The translations under genes were made by a program, and so were the position numbers. A DNA stretch of 64,000 bases from Tardiphaga sp052076105 (GTDB lineage Bacteria > Pseudomonadota > Alphaproteobacteria > Rhizobiales > Xanthobacteraceae): contig NZ_CP197245.1 of NCBI RefSeq assembly GCF_052076105.1, forward strand, positions 4,588,001-4,652,000. Reading direction: 5' to 3'. The notes under the pieces were generated by a model. The model was not told the DNA's origin, made no database searches, and worked only from the letters and a program-made list of their open reading frames with translations. Shown here piece after piece: positions 26,363 through 42,563 of the stretch (within the stretch, counting starts at the first letter, position 1; the number at the start of each line of letters is the position of its first letter).

Positions 26363-26980
26363 ATGAAGCTGACTTTTTCTCAGGGTTCGCCCTTCGCGCG
26401 CAAGGTGCGCATCGCCGCGATCGAACTCGGATTGATCGACAAGATCGAACTCACGCCTGCCTCTGTCGCACCGACCCAGAAAAACGAAGCCTATGCACAT
26501 GACGTCAGCCCGGTCAGGAAACTGCCCGCGCTGATCCTCGACGATGGCAATGTCATCGTCGACTCCTACGTCATCACCGAATATCTCGACGAGCTCGCCG
26601 GCGGCAACAAGCTGATCCCGGCCTCTGGTGCCGCGCGCTGGAAGGTGAAGAGCGAACATTCGATGCTGCAAGGCATGACCGATGCAATGCTGCTGTGCCG
26701 CTACGAAATCGGCGTGCGTCCGAAGGAACTGCTGTGGCAGGCCTGGTATGACGATCAGTGGGATCGCGCGTGGCAGGGGCTTACGCGTTTCGAGAATCAT
26801 CCGGACATCCTGACGCGTCCGTTGGATGCGGCGCAGATCGCGCTCGTCTGTGTGCTCGGCTATGCCGACTTCCGCTTCCCGGACTGCGGATGGCGCAAGG
26901 CGTTTCCGAAACTCGACGCCTTCCATGACAAAATGCTGCAGCGGGAATCGGTAAAAATATCCGCTCCGCCAAAGGGTTAA
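26363..26980 (+). CDS. Glutathione S-transferase family protein
   Basis: This 205-residue protein has an N-terminal thioredoxin-like domain (MKLTFSQGSPFARKVRIAAIELG, with a Ser in the usual active-site position; VRKLPALILDDGNVIVDSYVITEYLDE with the glutathione-binding Pro and Asp-Ser) and an all-helical C-terminal domain from about residue 90. It probably conjugates or reduces small electrophiles with glutathione in the cytoplasm. The substrate is unknown. It lies 66 bases after the FAH-family gene, with a likely terminator between them. Confidence 0.87.
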   Translation: MKLTFSQGSPFARKVRIAAIELGLIDKIELTPASVAPTQKNEAYAHDVSPVRKLPALILDDGNVIVDSYVITEYLDELAGGNKLIPASGAARWKVKSEHSMLQGMTDAMLLCRYEIGVRPKELLWQAWYDDQWDRAWQGLTRFENHPDILTRPLDAAQIALVCVLGYADFRFPDCGWRKAFPKLDAFHDKMLQRESVKISAPPKG

Positions 26981-26983
26981 GAC

Positions 26984-27019
26984 AAAAAAGCAAGCTGACG
27001 CGGCGTCACGTCAGCTTGC
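26984..27019 (-). terminator. Rho-independent terminator after ogt
   Basis: GCAAGCTGACG pairs perfectly with CGTCAGCTTGC (11 pairs, eight-base loop), followed on the minus strand by six T. It lies 60 bases after the ogt stop and could also slow plus-strand reading from the GST gene. Confidence 0.8.
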
Positions 27020-27079
27020 GAAAATCCTGCGCCGAACTTGCGGTGATCTTGCAGCGGTTGCGGCGATCTTGCGGCGAAT

Positions 27080-27622
27080 TCAATCGAACAGCGAGGGCGT
27101 GTGGTTCACATACGCGCCCTCGATGGCGAGCATCTTGAGCTTGGTCTCGACGCCGCCATTGGCCGAAAATCCGCCGGGCTTGCCGCCGGCGGCCAGCACC
27201 CGGTGACACGGCACGATCACCGGACAAGGATTCTGCCCCATCGCCTGTCCGACATTGCGTGACAGTTCGACACCGCCAAGCTTCTTGGCGATATCGCCAT
27301 AAGTCAGCGTTGCGCCCGGCGGGATCTGGCGGGCGATCGCATAGACGTTGCGATTGAATTCGGGAACGTCGGTAAGATCCAGGTCGATCTCGGAGAGATT
27401 GATCGGCTTGCCGGTCATCAGTTCGACGATACCATCGATCGCTGCCTGCACTGGCGGCGGCGGTGCGGCCTCGACGATGTCCGCATAGCGCTGCTTGATG
27501 CGCACGCGTGTTTGCTTATCGTCCGGTTGCGGCAGTTGAACGGCGATGATGCCGCGATCGGCCCAGGCGATGCCACAGCGGCCGATGGCGGTGTCGAAGA
27601 GAGTGTACTGAACGTCGGTCAT
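27080..27622 (-). CDS. ogt: Methylated-DNA--protein-cysteine methyltransferase (Ogt)
   Basis: This 180-residue protein has the active-site motif PCHRV with Cys139, the preceding NVGQAMGQNPCPVIV and following GKPGGFSANGGVETKLKML stretches, and the DNA-binding helix region YGDIAKKLGG. It repairs O6-alkylguanine by moving the alkyl group to its own cysteine. The ATG at 27622 is preceded by GGAGG; longer forms from upstream starts are less likely. It has no Ada regulatory domain. The next gene on the same strand starts about 300 bases upstream. Confidence 0.92.
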   Translation of the reverse strand: MTDVQYTLFDTAIGRCGIAWADRGIIAVQLPQPDDKQTRVRIKQRYADIVEAAPPPPVQAAIDGIVELMTGKPINLSEIDLDLTDVPEFNRNVYAIARQIPPGATLTYGDIAKKLGGVELSRNVGQAMGQNPCPVIVPCHRVLAAGGKPGGFSANGGVETKLKMLAIEGAYVNHTPSLFD

Positions 27623-27727
27623 ATGAGCCTCCATCGATCGCATCAGCATCCGATGTGGTGAGGTCCGGAGTTTGCGACGATCTTCAGCCATTCGCCACCC
27701 GATTCCGGAGCGGCGAACAGCTTTGTC

Positions 27728-27931
27728 TCAGCTCTGCTCGCGCGACGGCATAGACGCGGCTTTGTGGATAAATGCCTGGCCGAGCGTGTCGAGGATTTCC
27801 TTGGTGGCCACGAACATGAACACGCCTGCCTCGGTGTCGAACGAGATGCCGACCACGGTCGGATCTGGCTGGAAGTCCAACAGGCTGTAGCCCTTCAGCG
27901 GGAGGGCGGGAACTTCTTTCGGATTGGACAT
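27728..27931 (-). CDS. Small conserved hypothetical protein, 67 residues
   Basis: This ORF encodes a 67-residue soluble protein beginning MSNPKEVPALPLKGYSLLDF and continuing with a DPTVVGISFDTEAGVFMFVATKEILDTLGQAF core. The composition and predicted alternation of strands and a helix look like a real protein, and I recall similar short proteins in Bradyrhizobium. I have no function for it. GGGAGACC upstream can serve as ribosome-binding site for the ATG at 27931; an in-frame ATG ten codons earlier is possible. Confidence 0.55.
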   Translation of the reverse strand: MSNPKEVPALPLKGYSLLDFQPDPTVVGISFDTEAGVFMFVATKEILDTLGQAFIHKAASMPSREQS

Positions 27932-28099
27932 GTCGGTCTCCCGCGTCAGTGAAAGGCTCATGAAAGCCGGAATAACGAGGGCTTAGACAACAATTCGGAG
28001 CACGCCAAGGCGTTATTTCGCAGCTTTTCAACGGCAATCGGGACCGCGCTGGCGGCCCCGATCTTCAGAAGTCCGAAACATGCGCTGGCAGCGGCGGAC

Positions 28100-28708
28100 T
28101 TACTCGTCGTTCTGCATCGCAGCAGCCAGCTTGTCGTAATATTTGCCAACGAGGTCGATATTGCCCTTGTTCTCGACTGCTGGCGGCGGCGACTTGAGCG
28201 CGGCGTTGAGATCGGCGAGCGCGGCCTTCTTGTCCTTGGCCGGCATTTTCTTGTCCGCCTGCACGGCCGCTATCTGCTGCTTGAAGACCACTTCGGGGCC
28301 GACATATTTCTTGGTCTGCGGATCGAAGCCACCGAGCACCAGCATGATGTTTTCGATGACGTCGTTGTATTCGCCGTAATTCGCAAAGCCATTTTTCTTC
28401 GCAGCGTCATCGAGCTGCGCGACCACCTTGGGATCGGGCTTGTCGGGCGCCTGCTGCGGCAGCTTGTCGGTGATGGCGTCGAGATCCTTCTGCGCGGCCA
28501 GCACCTGCTCGATCTGCTTGTCAGTCAGCGCAATCTGCTTTGGCGCCGGCGCATTTTGCGCAGGAGCTGCGGTGGGCGCCGGCGTGGGCGGCGTCTGCTT
28601 TGCGGCCGGCTGCTTCTGTGCCTGCGCATACGCAGAGCCAGCGACAGGAATCGTTGCAAGGCCTGCAATGGTCAGGGCAGTGATGGCGGGGCGAAGGATG
28701 GAACGCAT
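28100..28708 (-). CDS. Secreted protein, member A of the rrn-linked paralogue pair
   Basis: This 202-residue protein has a Sec signal peptide (MRSILRPAITALTIAGLATI, cleavage likely near AYAQA at residue 30), then a Pro/Ala/Gln-rich linker to about residue 60, then a helical domain with many Lys, Asp and Ala. The domain is clearly related to the product at 35550-36089; shared blocks include LLAAQKDLD-like, KKYVGP-like, AVQADK-like and PAVENKGNIDL with YYDKLA. It is the gene directly downstream (minus strand) of the left rRNA operon, as its relative is downstream of the right one. It is probably periplasmic; its function is unknown. A longer reading frame upstream is not needed, since the signal peptide marks the start. 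Confidence 0.7.
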   Translation of the reverse strand: MRSILRPAITALTIAGLATIPVAGSAYAQAQKQPAAKQTPPTPAPTAAPAQNAPAPKQIALTDKQIEQVLAAQKDLDAITDKLPQQAPDKPDPKVVAQLDDAAKKNGFANYGEYNDVIENIMLVLGGFDPQTKKYVGPEVVFKQQIAAVQADKKMPAKDKKAALADLNAALKSPPPAVENKGNIDLVGKYYDKLAAAMQNDE

Positions 28709-28932
28709 GAAGATCTCCTCGGCAAATTGGTGCGACCAGTGAAAGTCGATCGCGGAGCGAACCCGGTTCAACGAGCCCGGTTGGCAGAGGATGGAATGCT
28801 GCAGCTGAATCGTGGCTGAATGATTTTCGCGATCGATCTTTGCCACCCTTCAGGATGAGGAACGGAGACGGAGTTGATGAGCGCGTATGCAGCTCAAGTT
28901 CCCCCGGGATCAGTGCAGAATCCAGGCAACGC

Positions 28933-28966
28933 AAAACGCCGCGCTCATTACTGAGCGCGGCGTTTT
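28933..28966 (-). terminator. rRNA operon terminator, left copy
   Basis: A perfect 15-pair stem (AAAACGCCGCGCTCA with its complement) and a TTAC loop, ending in TTTT on the minus strand, lies 40 bases after 5S. It is symmetrical, so it can act in both directions. Confidence 0.88.
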
Positions 28967-29005
28967 GTTGATTGATATCGTAATTGAGGATGTTTGTCCT
29001 TTGCA

Positions 29006-29123
29006 GGCCTGGCAGCGACCTACTCTCCCAGGGCTTAAGCCATAGTACCATTGGCGCTGAGGAGTTTAACGGCCGAGTTCGGGATGGGATCGGGTTGAAG
29101 CTCCTCGCTAGAACCACCAGGCC
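29006..29123 (-). rRNA. rrf: 5S ribosomal RNA, left copy
   Basis: The minus strand reads GGCCTGGTGGTTCTAGCGAG at the 5' end and closes with its partner CTGCCAGGCC, about 118 bases, with the conserved CCGAACTCGG core. Ends may be off by one or two bases. Confidence 0.93.
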
Positions 29124-29227
29124 GGCGAAGGACAAAGATACGAAGCAAACTGTATTTCTTGTGGTGTCGCTTTGGCAGCGTTCCACTCATCACACGCATT
29201 TTGCGTATGGATATAGAAAATGAGAGC

Positions 29228-32042
<2,815 letters not shown>

Positions 32043-32427
32043 TGCTCTCATTATCAATATCCACACACTCGGCAGAGTTGCTGCTGAACCGAAGTCCAAC
32101 AGCTGGATATGATTAGAAAGACCAGTTTGCTTCGTAAGATCGATCCGATGATGAGGCGGTCAAGCTTCACCAAAAAGAGCCATCATCCGGAAGCTTCGCA
32201 AGCGAAGCGTTCGAACATGAACTCTGGAGATAATGGATCGGTACCCGCAATTGCTTGCAGATCCGAACCTCGGAACGATCTCCTCTTTACGATGTCATAA
32301 ATCCCGCAGTCGATCTCGTAAGACCAACAAGCGAAGTGATAAGCGGACTAATCAGGAGCAGCTCGGATAGCGCTCACTGTGAACACACTGAATGTTTGTT
32401 TTGATACCATCGCCAACACCAAGTTTC
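32043..32427 (-). other. Spacer between tRNA-Ala and 23S, left copy
   Basis: About 385 bases of internal transcribed spacer with no gene. It includes half of the 23S processing stem. The short ORFs here are chance. The same stretch recurs at 39413-39797. Confidence 0.8.
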
Positions 32428-32503
32428 TGGTGGAGGCAGACGGGATCGAACCGACGACCTCATGCTTGCAAAGCACGCGCTCTCCCAGCTGAGCTATGCC
32501 CCC
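32428..32503 (-). tRNA. tRNA-Ala (TGC), left copy
   Basis: A 76-base cloverleaf on the minus strand starting GGGGGCATAGCTCAG, anticodon TGC in CTTTGCAAGC, T-loop GGTTCGATCCC, encoded CCA. It lies between tRNA-Ile and 23S. Confidence 0.95.
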
Positions 32504-32595
32504 GTTCCAGAAGACGAATGCTCAACGCTGTAGTTCGCGTTTTGCAGATGCGATGTCGACGTCAGCAGCAGCCTTGAAAGCAAAGCGCGCAAATA

Positions 32596-32672
32596 TGGTG
32601 GGCCTGGGAAGACTTGAACTTCCGACCTCACGCTTATCAAGCGCGCGCTCTAACCAACTGAGCTACAAGCCC
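32596..32672 (-). tRNA. tRNA-Ile (GAT), left copy
   Basis: A 77-base cloverleaf on the minus strand starting GGGCTTGTAGCTCAG, anticodon GAT in CTTGATAAGC, T-loop AGTTCAAGTCT, encoded CCA. It lies between 16S and tRNA-Ala. Confidence 0.95.
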
Positions 32673-32865
32673 TAACAACATAGGGCCTGCGATCGACATC
32701 CGCTTCCGCCAGATGCACGACACAAGCACGCCCCAGCGTGTGTTCGTCCGCGAAGAAAGAGAAACGAAGACGGCGGTGTCCCGCCTATGCAGCTCAGACA
32801 TTGATCCAATGTCTGGCCACTGATGTTTCAAAAGAGGTTCGATAGATGCAAGCATCTGAAGAACC

Positions 32866-34360
<1,495 letters not shown>

Positions 34361-34601
34361 GACTTGAAACTTTAAACCGGCTGATCACAACGTATTGACG
34401 AGGTCCCACCATACTAAACCAAACAAACCGAAGCTCATTTGATCTGCTGCCTGCGCTTCACAGCGCTGGCAACGATGGTGTTAACCTTTGTTCAAAACGT
34501 GTACCGCCGAAGTCTTTCGTCCGGTCTCAATGATAAAGCCGAAGCTCTACACCAAGACCCGCAAGGACTCCGCCGTCCACGTTTCTCTTTCTTCTTTTCA
34601 A

Positions 34602-34614
34602 CTTGTCAAACAGC
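34602..34614 (-). promoter_or_regulatory. boxA-like antitermination site in the rrn leader, left copy
   Basis: The leader RNA reads GCUGUUUGACAAG about 240 bases before 16S, similar to rrn boxA elements that recruit Nus factors. Position fits; the match is partial. Confidence 0.4.
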
Positions 34615-34979
34615 CCGACGCAGATGCGTCACTCTCCCCGGAGGGAGAAATCTCTATCTTCAGATCTTCCAAAGTGAGATCCATCAGGCGGCATCCAGCG
34701 GATGCCAGCACCCCGAAGGGAGCGAACCAGTAGACCTTCCAGAGGAAGGAAGCAACCTCTTTCTTCGCAGCGCGCCGATTATTTCATTCGAAACAAGCAG
34801 CAGAACATTGCAGTGATCGAGATCCGCCAGGCCCCTTTTCAGAAACCTGGCAACTCAACCCGACGACAAAACACCCACCGAAACTGTCGGCTGGTGCTTC
34901 ACACATCGCGTTGAGGTGCTTCTGAGTGTCGAACCGTCCCGGACCCGTGGGCCCCGGCGCCGCCGCGCTCAGTGGCCGG

Positions 34980-35009
34980 TTTATAGTCTCGCACTCTCGA
35001 AGCTGTCAA
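34980..35009 (-). promoter_or_regulatory. rRNA operon promoter, left copy
   Basis: On the minus strand TTGACA (35009-35004) and TATAAA (34985-34980) are separated by 18 bases. The right operon has TTGACA, 18 bases and TATAAC. The spacer differs between the two, while a 19-base block just upstream (35017-35035, AT-rich centre) and a 30-base GC-rich block just downstream (34950-34979) are kept, which marks the functional parts. Confidence 0.82.
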
Positions 35010-35039
35010 CGTCCAATCGTCAGAAAATCGTCACGCGTT

Positions 35040-35549
35040 TTGCGTTTGCGTAAAGTTGACGCCGATTCATCGTGCGCTGCGATGATGGGAGCAGGATTCC
35101 GCATTGAATTGCGGGGATATCCGGATCCTGCGATGCGCATTGGCTCGTTCGAGGACGCCGCGAGCTACTGCGCATCGCGGGCATCGATGTCTCATCTGCT
35201 GTTGAGAACTATCAGGCGGACAGCGCAACGATGCTGCAGCGCCGTACCGAGAACGCAGATGCTGCGGCGCTGGTAAGCGATCGGCGCGGATGTGCACCAA
35301 CGAACCGTGCAGCATCCGCTCGGCAGCGGTGATACAGTTGCGCGAAGGAACAATCCATTCTCCCTCAATCGCAGGGCGAACTCGGCTACGCGAGCCCGAT
35401 TGACGGAAGATGGGATGCTGCAGCCGAAGGCTGAATGATCGCAGCGGCCGGTCGTCCCTTCTCCGCCCTGCTGCTCGGTTGCCGATCTTCCGCCTATTAC
35501 CCGCGTACGGCGCATACGCGACCAACAACGCAGGACGCCATGCCGACAA
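35040..35549. other. Spacer between left rrn promoter and paralogue B
   Basis: About 510 bases with no convincing gene; the short ORFs overlap on both strands and lack ribosome-binding sites. A GATGCTGCAGC..GGCTGAATGAT segment near 35411-35440 resembles one upstream of paralogue A (near 28793-28823), a remnant of either the duplication or a dispersed repeat. Confidence 0.5.
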
Positions 35550-36089
35550 TCAGTCGTCCTTCAGCGCGACGGCGAGCTTGTCATAGTATTTGATCGCGAG
35601 ATCGATATTGCCCTTGTTTTCGACAGCTGGCAGCGGCGACGCCATCTTGGCATTGAGTTCGTCGAGCGCATCTTTCCTGTCTTCGGCTGACAGGCTCTTG
35701 TCCGCCTGAATGGCGGTGATCTTCTGTTTGATCACGGCAGCAGGCCCCACATAGGTCTTCGTCTTCGGATCGATGCCCGCCATTGCGAGACCGATATTGT
35801 CGAGCAGGATCGTGTACTCTGCGTAATCTGCAAAGCCGTGTTTCTTGGCAACACCGTTGATCTGAGCGAGAACCGCTGCGTTGGTTCCGGGAGTGGCGAC
35901 AAAGCCGTCGAGATCTTTCTGCGCTGCGAGCAATGCCACCACCTGCTTTTCACTGACGGCCAACTGCTTCGCTGCGGGCGCCTGCTGCTTCGATGCCTGT
36001 GCCAAGGCAGTCTGGCTCACAGGTAGCGCGAAACAAAAAGCCGCGCCGGCCAGGGCCAGCGCGACAACGGGACGAGAAATGAAATGCAT
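35550..36089 (-). CDS. Secreted protein, member B of the rrn-linked paralogue pair
   Basis: This 179-residue protein has a Sec signal peptide (residues 1-31, cleavage likely after ALAQA) and a helical Lys/Asp/Ala-rich domain. That domain aligns along its full length with the product at 28100-28708, at roughly half identity by eye. The best conserved block is the last third (PAVENKGNIDL, then YYDKLA). It lacks most of the Pro/Ala/Gln linker of member A. It lies directly after the right rRNA operon and before the promoter of the left one, all on the minus strand. It is probably periplasmic; function unknown. The ATG at 36089 is chosen for the signal peptide. Confidence 0.7.
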   Translation of the reverse strand: MHFISRPVVALALAGAAFCFALPVSQTALAQASKQQAPAAKQLAVSEKQVVALLAAQKDLDGFVATPGTNAAVLAQINGVAKKHGFADYAEYTILLDNIGLAMAGIDPKTKTYVGPAAVIKQKITAIQADKSLSAEDRKDALDELNAKMASPLPAVENKGNIDLAIKYYDKLAVALKDD

Positions 36090-36302
36090 GCCGAGTTCCT
36101 GTCGGTGGATGTCCTCGATCAGTCTCGCATGGGAAAGAAAAGGTTCAGCGGCAACGGCAATACTCTGCACAAGGGGCTGCCGCCCTCGAGTTGCGCGCGC
36201 GAGCGCTCTCTCGGCTCTTACGATGAGCATCGGCGCTGGAACACGGCTGCGATGGTCCTAGTTGGTGGATTTATGCAGATTGGCCTGCGGTCCAGGCAAC
36301 GC

Positions 36303-36336
36303 AAAACGCCGCGCTCATTACTGAGCGCGGCGTTTT
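36303..36336 (-). terminator. rRNA operon terminator, right copy
   Basis: Same 15-pair stem and TTAC loop as in the left copy, ending in TTTT on the minus strand; it separates this operon from paralogue B. Confidence 0.88.
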
Positions 36337-36375
36337 GTTGATTGATATCGTAATTGAGGATGTTTGTCCTTTGCA

Positions 36376-36493
36376 GGCCTGGCAGCGACCTACTCTCCCA
36401 GGGCTTAAGCCATAGTACCATTGGCGCTGAGGAGTTTAACGGCCGAGTTCGGGATGGGATCGGGTTGAAGCTCCTCGCTAGAACCACCAGGCC
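36376..36493 (-). rRNA. rrf: 5S ribosomal RNA, right copy
   Basis: Same sequence as the left 5S, about 118 bases, closed by GGCCTGG and CCAGGCC ends. Confidence 0.93.
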
Positions 36494-36597
36494 GGCGAAG
36501 GACAAAGATACGAAGCAAACTGTATTTCTTGTGGTGTCGCTTTGGCAGCGTTCCACTCATCACACGCATTTTGCGTATGGATATAGAAAATGAGAGC

Positions 36598-39412
<2,815 letters not shown>

Positions 39413-39797
39413 TGCTCTCATTATCAATATCCACACACTCGGCAGAGTTGCTGCTGAACCGAAGTCCAACAGCTGGATATGATTAGAAAGACCAGTTTGC
39501 TTCGTAAGATCGATCCGATGATGAGGCGGTCAAGCTTCACCAAAAAGAGCCATCATCCGGAAGCTTCGCAAGCGAAGCGTTCGAACATGAACTCTGGAGA
39601 TAATGGATCGGTACCCGCAATTGCTTGCAGATCCGAACCTCGGAACGATCTCCTCTTTACGATGTCATAAATCCCGCAGTCGATCTCGTAAGACCAACAA
39701 GCGAAGTGATAAGCGGACTAATCAGGAGCAGCTCGGATAGCGCTCACTGTGAACACACTGAATGTTTGTTTTGATACCATCGCCAACACCAAGTTTC
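39413..39797 (-). other. Spacer between tRNA-Ala and 23S, right copy
   Basis: Same internal transcribed spacer as at 32043-32427; no gene seen. Confidence 0.8.
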
Positions 39798-39873
39798 TGG
39801 TGGAGGCAGACGGGATCGAACCGACGACCTCATGCTTGCAAAGCACGCGCTCTCCCAGCTGAGCTATGCCCCC
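39798..39873 (-). tRNA. tRNA-Ala (TGC), right copy
   Basis: Same 76-base tRNA as in the left operon, anticodon TGC, CCA encoded. Confidence 0.95.
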
Positions 39874-39965
39874 GTTCCAGAAGACGAATGCTCAACGCTG
39901 TAGTTCGCGTTTTGCAGATGCGATGTCGACGTCAGCAGCAGCCTTGAAAGCAAAGCGCGCAAATA

Positions 39966-40042
39966 TGGTGGGCCTGGGAAGACTTGAACTTCCGACCTCA
40001 CGCTTATCAAGCGCGCGCTCTAACCAACTGAGCTACAAGCCC
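39966..40042 (-). tRNA. tRNA-Ile (GAT), right copy
   Basis: Same 77-base tRNA as in the left operon, anticodon GAT, CCA encoded. Confidence 0.95.
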
Positions 40043-40235
40043 TAACAACATAGGGCCTGCGATCGACATCCGCTTCCGCCAGATGCACGACACAAGCACG
40101 CCCCAGCGTGTGTTCGTCCGCGAAGAAAGAGAAACGAAGACGGCGGTGTCCCGCCTATGCAGCTCAGACATTGATCCAATGTCTGGCCACTGATGTTTCA
40201 AAAGAGGTTCGATAGATGCAAGCATCTGAAGAACC

Positions 40236-41730
<1,495 letters not shown>

Positions 41731-41971
41731 GACTTGAAACTTTAAACCGGCTGATCACAACGTATTGACGAGGTCCCACCATACTAAACCAAACAAACCG
41801 AAGCTCATTTGATCTGCTGCCTGCGCTTCACAGCGCTGGCAACGATGGTGTTAACCTTTGTTCAAAACGTGTACCGCCGAAGTCTTTCGTCCGGTCTCAA
41901 TGATAAAGCCGAAGCTCTACACCAAGACCCGCAAGGACTCCGCCGTCCACGTTTCTCTTTCTTCTTTTCAA

Positions 41972-41984
41972 CTTGTCAAACAGC
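41972..41984 (-). promoter_or_regulatory. boxA-like antitermination site in the rrn leader, right copy
   Basis: Same GCUGUUUGACAAG element as in the left leader, just inside the end of the identical block. Confidence 0.4.
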
Positions 41985-42162
41985 CCGACGCAGATGCGTC
42001 ACTCTCCCGGAGAGGGAGAAAATCTTGCCACCCAACCACCCGACGACAGATCAGCAGCCGACACCTATCGGCTACTGAAGCACTCTTCGCGGTGATGAAG
42101 CTTCCGAGACACAAACAATCGCCCGGGCCGAAGGCCCCGGCGCCGCCGCGCTCAGTGGCCGG

Positions 42163-42192
42163 GTTATAGGCCCCCTCACCCGAGACTGTCAA
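42163..42192 (-). promoter_or_regulatory. rRNA operon promoter, right copy
   Basis: Minus strand TTGACA (42192-42187), 18-base spacer, TATAAC (42168-42163). The flanking conserved blocks lie at 42199-42217 (upstream, possible UP element) and 42133-42162 (downstream, GC-rich, around the start of transcription). The leader here is about 190 bases shorter than in the left operon. Confidence 0.82.
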
Positions 42193-42217
42193 CGCCATTC
42201 GTCAGAAAATCGTCACG

Positions 42218-42563
42218 TGCTGTGGAGGAGGCGTCAGGGCCCAAAAAGCGTAGGTTTTACAGGGGTAACGCCGTACAAGAGCCACATTCCTCCGACGTTC
42301 TGAGCATGCCTTGTGCAAAGATTCTGCGTCGCCCCTGAAACTTTTTGGGGTCGGTCGGACCGGGATCTGGGCTCAACGGTCTCTCGAAAGAACGAACTGC
42401 GCCATCGCAGCGCTCTTTTGGGCCAATGATAACACCGCGAAAGAGTTTGCAGCATTGACGTTCGTCCATTCGGCCAGCATTTTGGCGCGCACTGTTCGAC
42501 CGTCGATGCGATGTGCTTGGGGAAGACTCTTCGCATGATGCTGGGAATTCGGGGGATGTCGGC
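42218..42563. other. Intergenic region between right rrn promoter and M23 gene
   Basis: About 346 bases with only short overlapping ORFs on both strands that I take as chance. It should hold the promoter of the M23 peptidase gene; I could not fix one. Confidence 0.5.
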
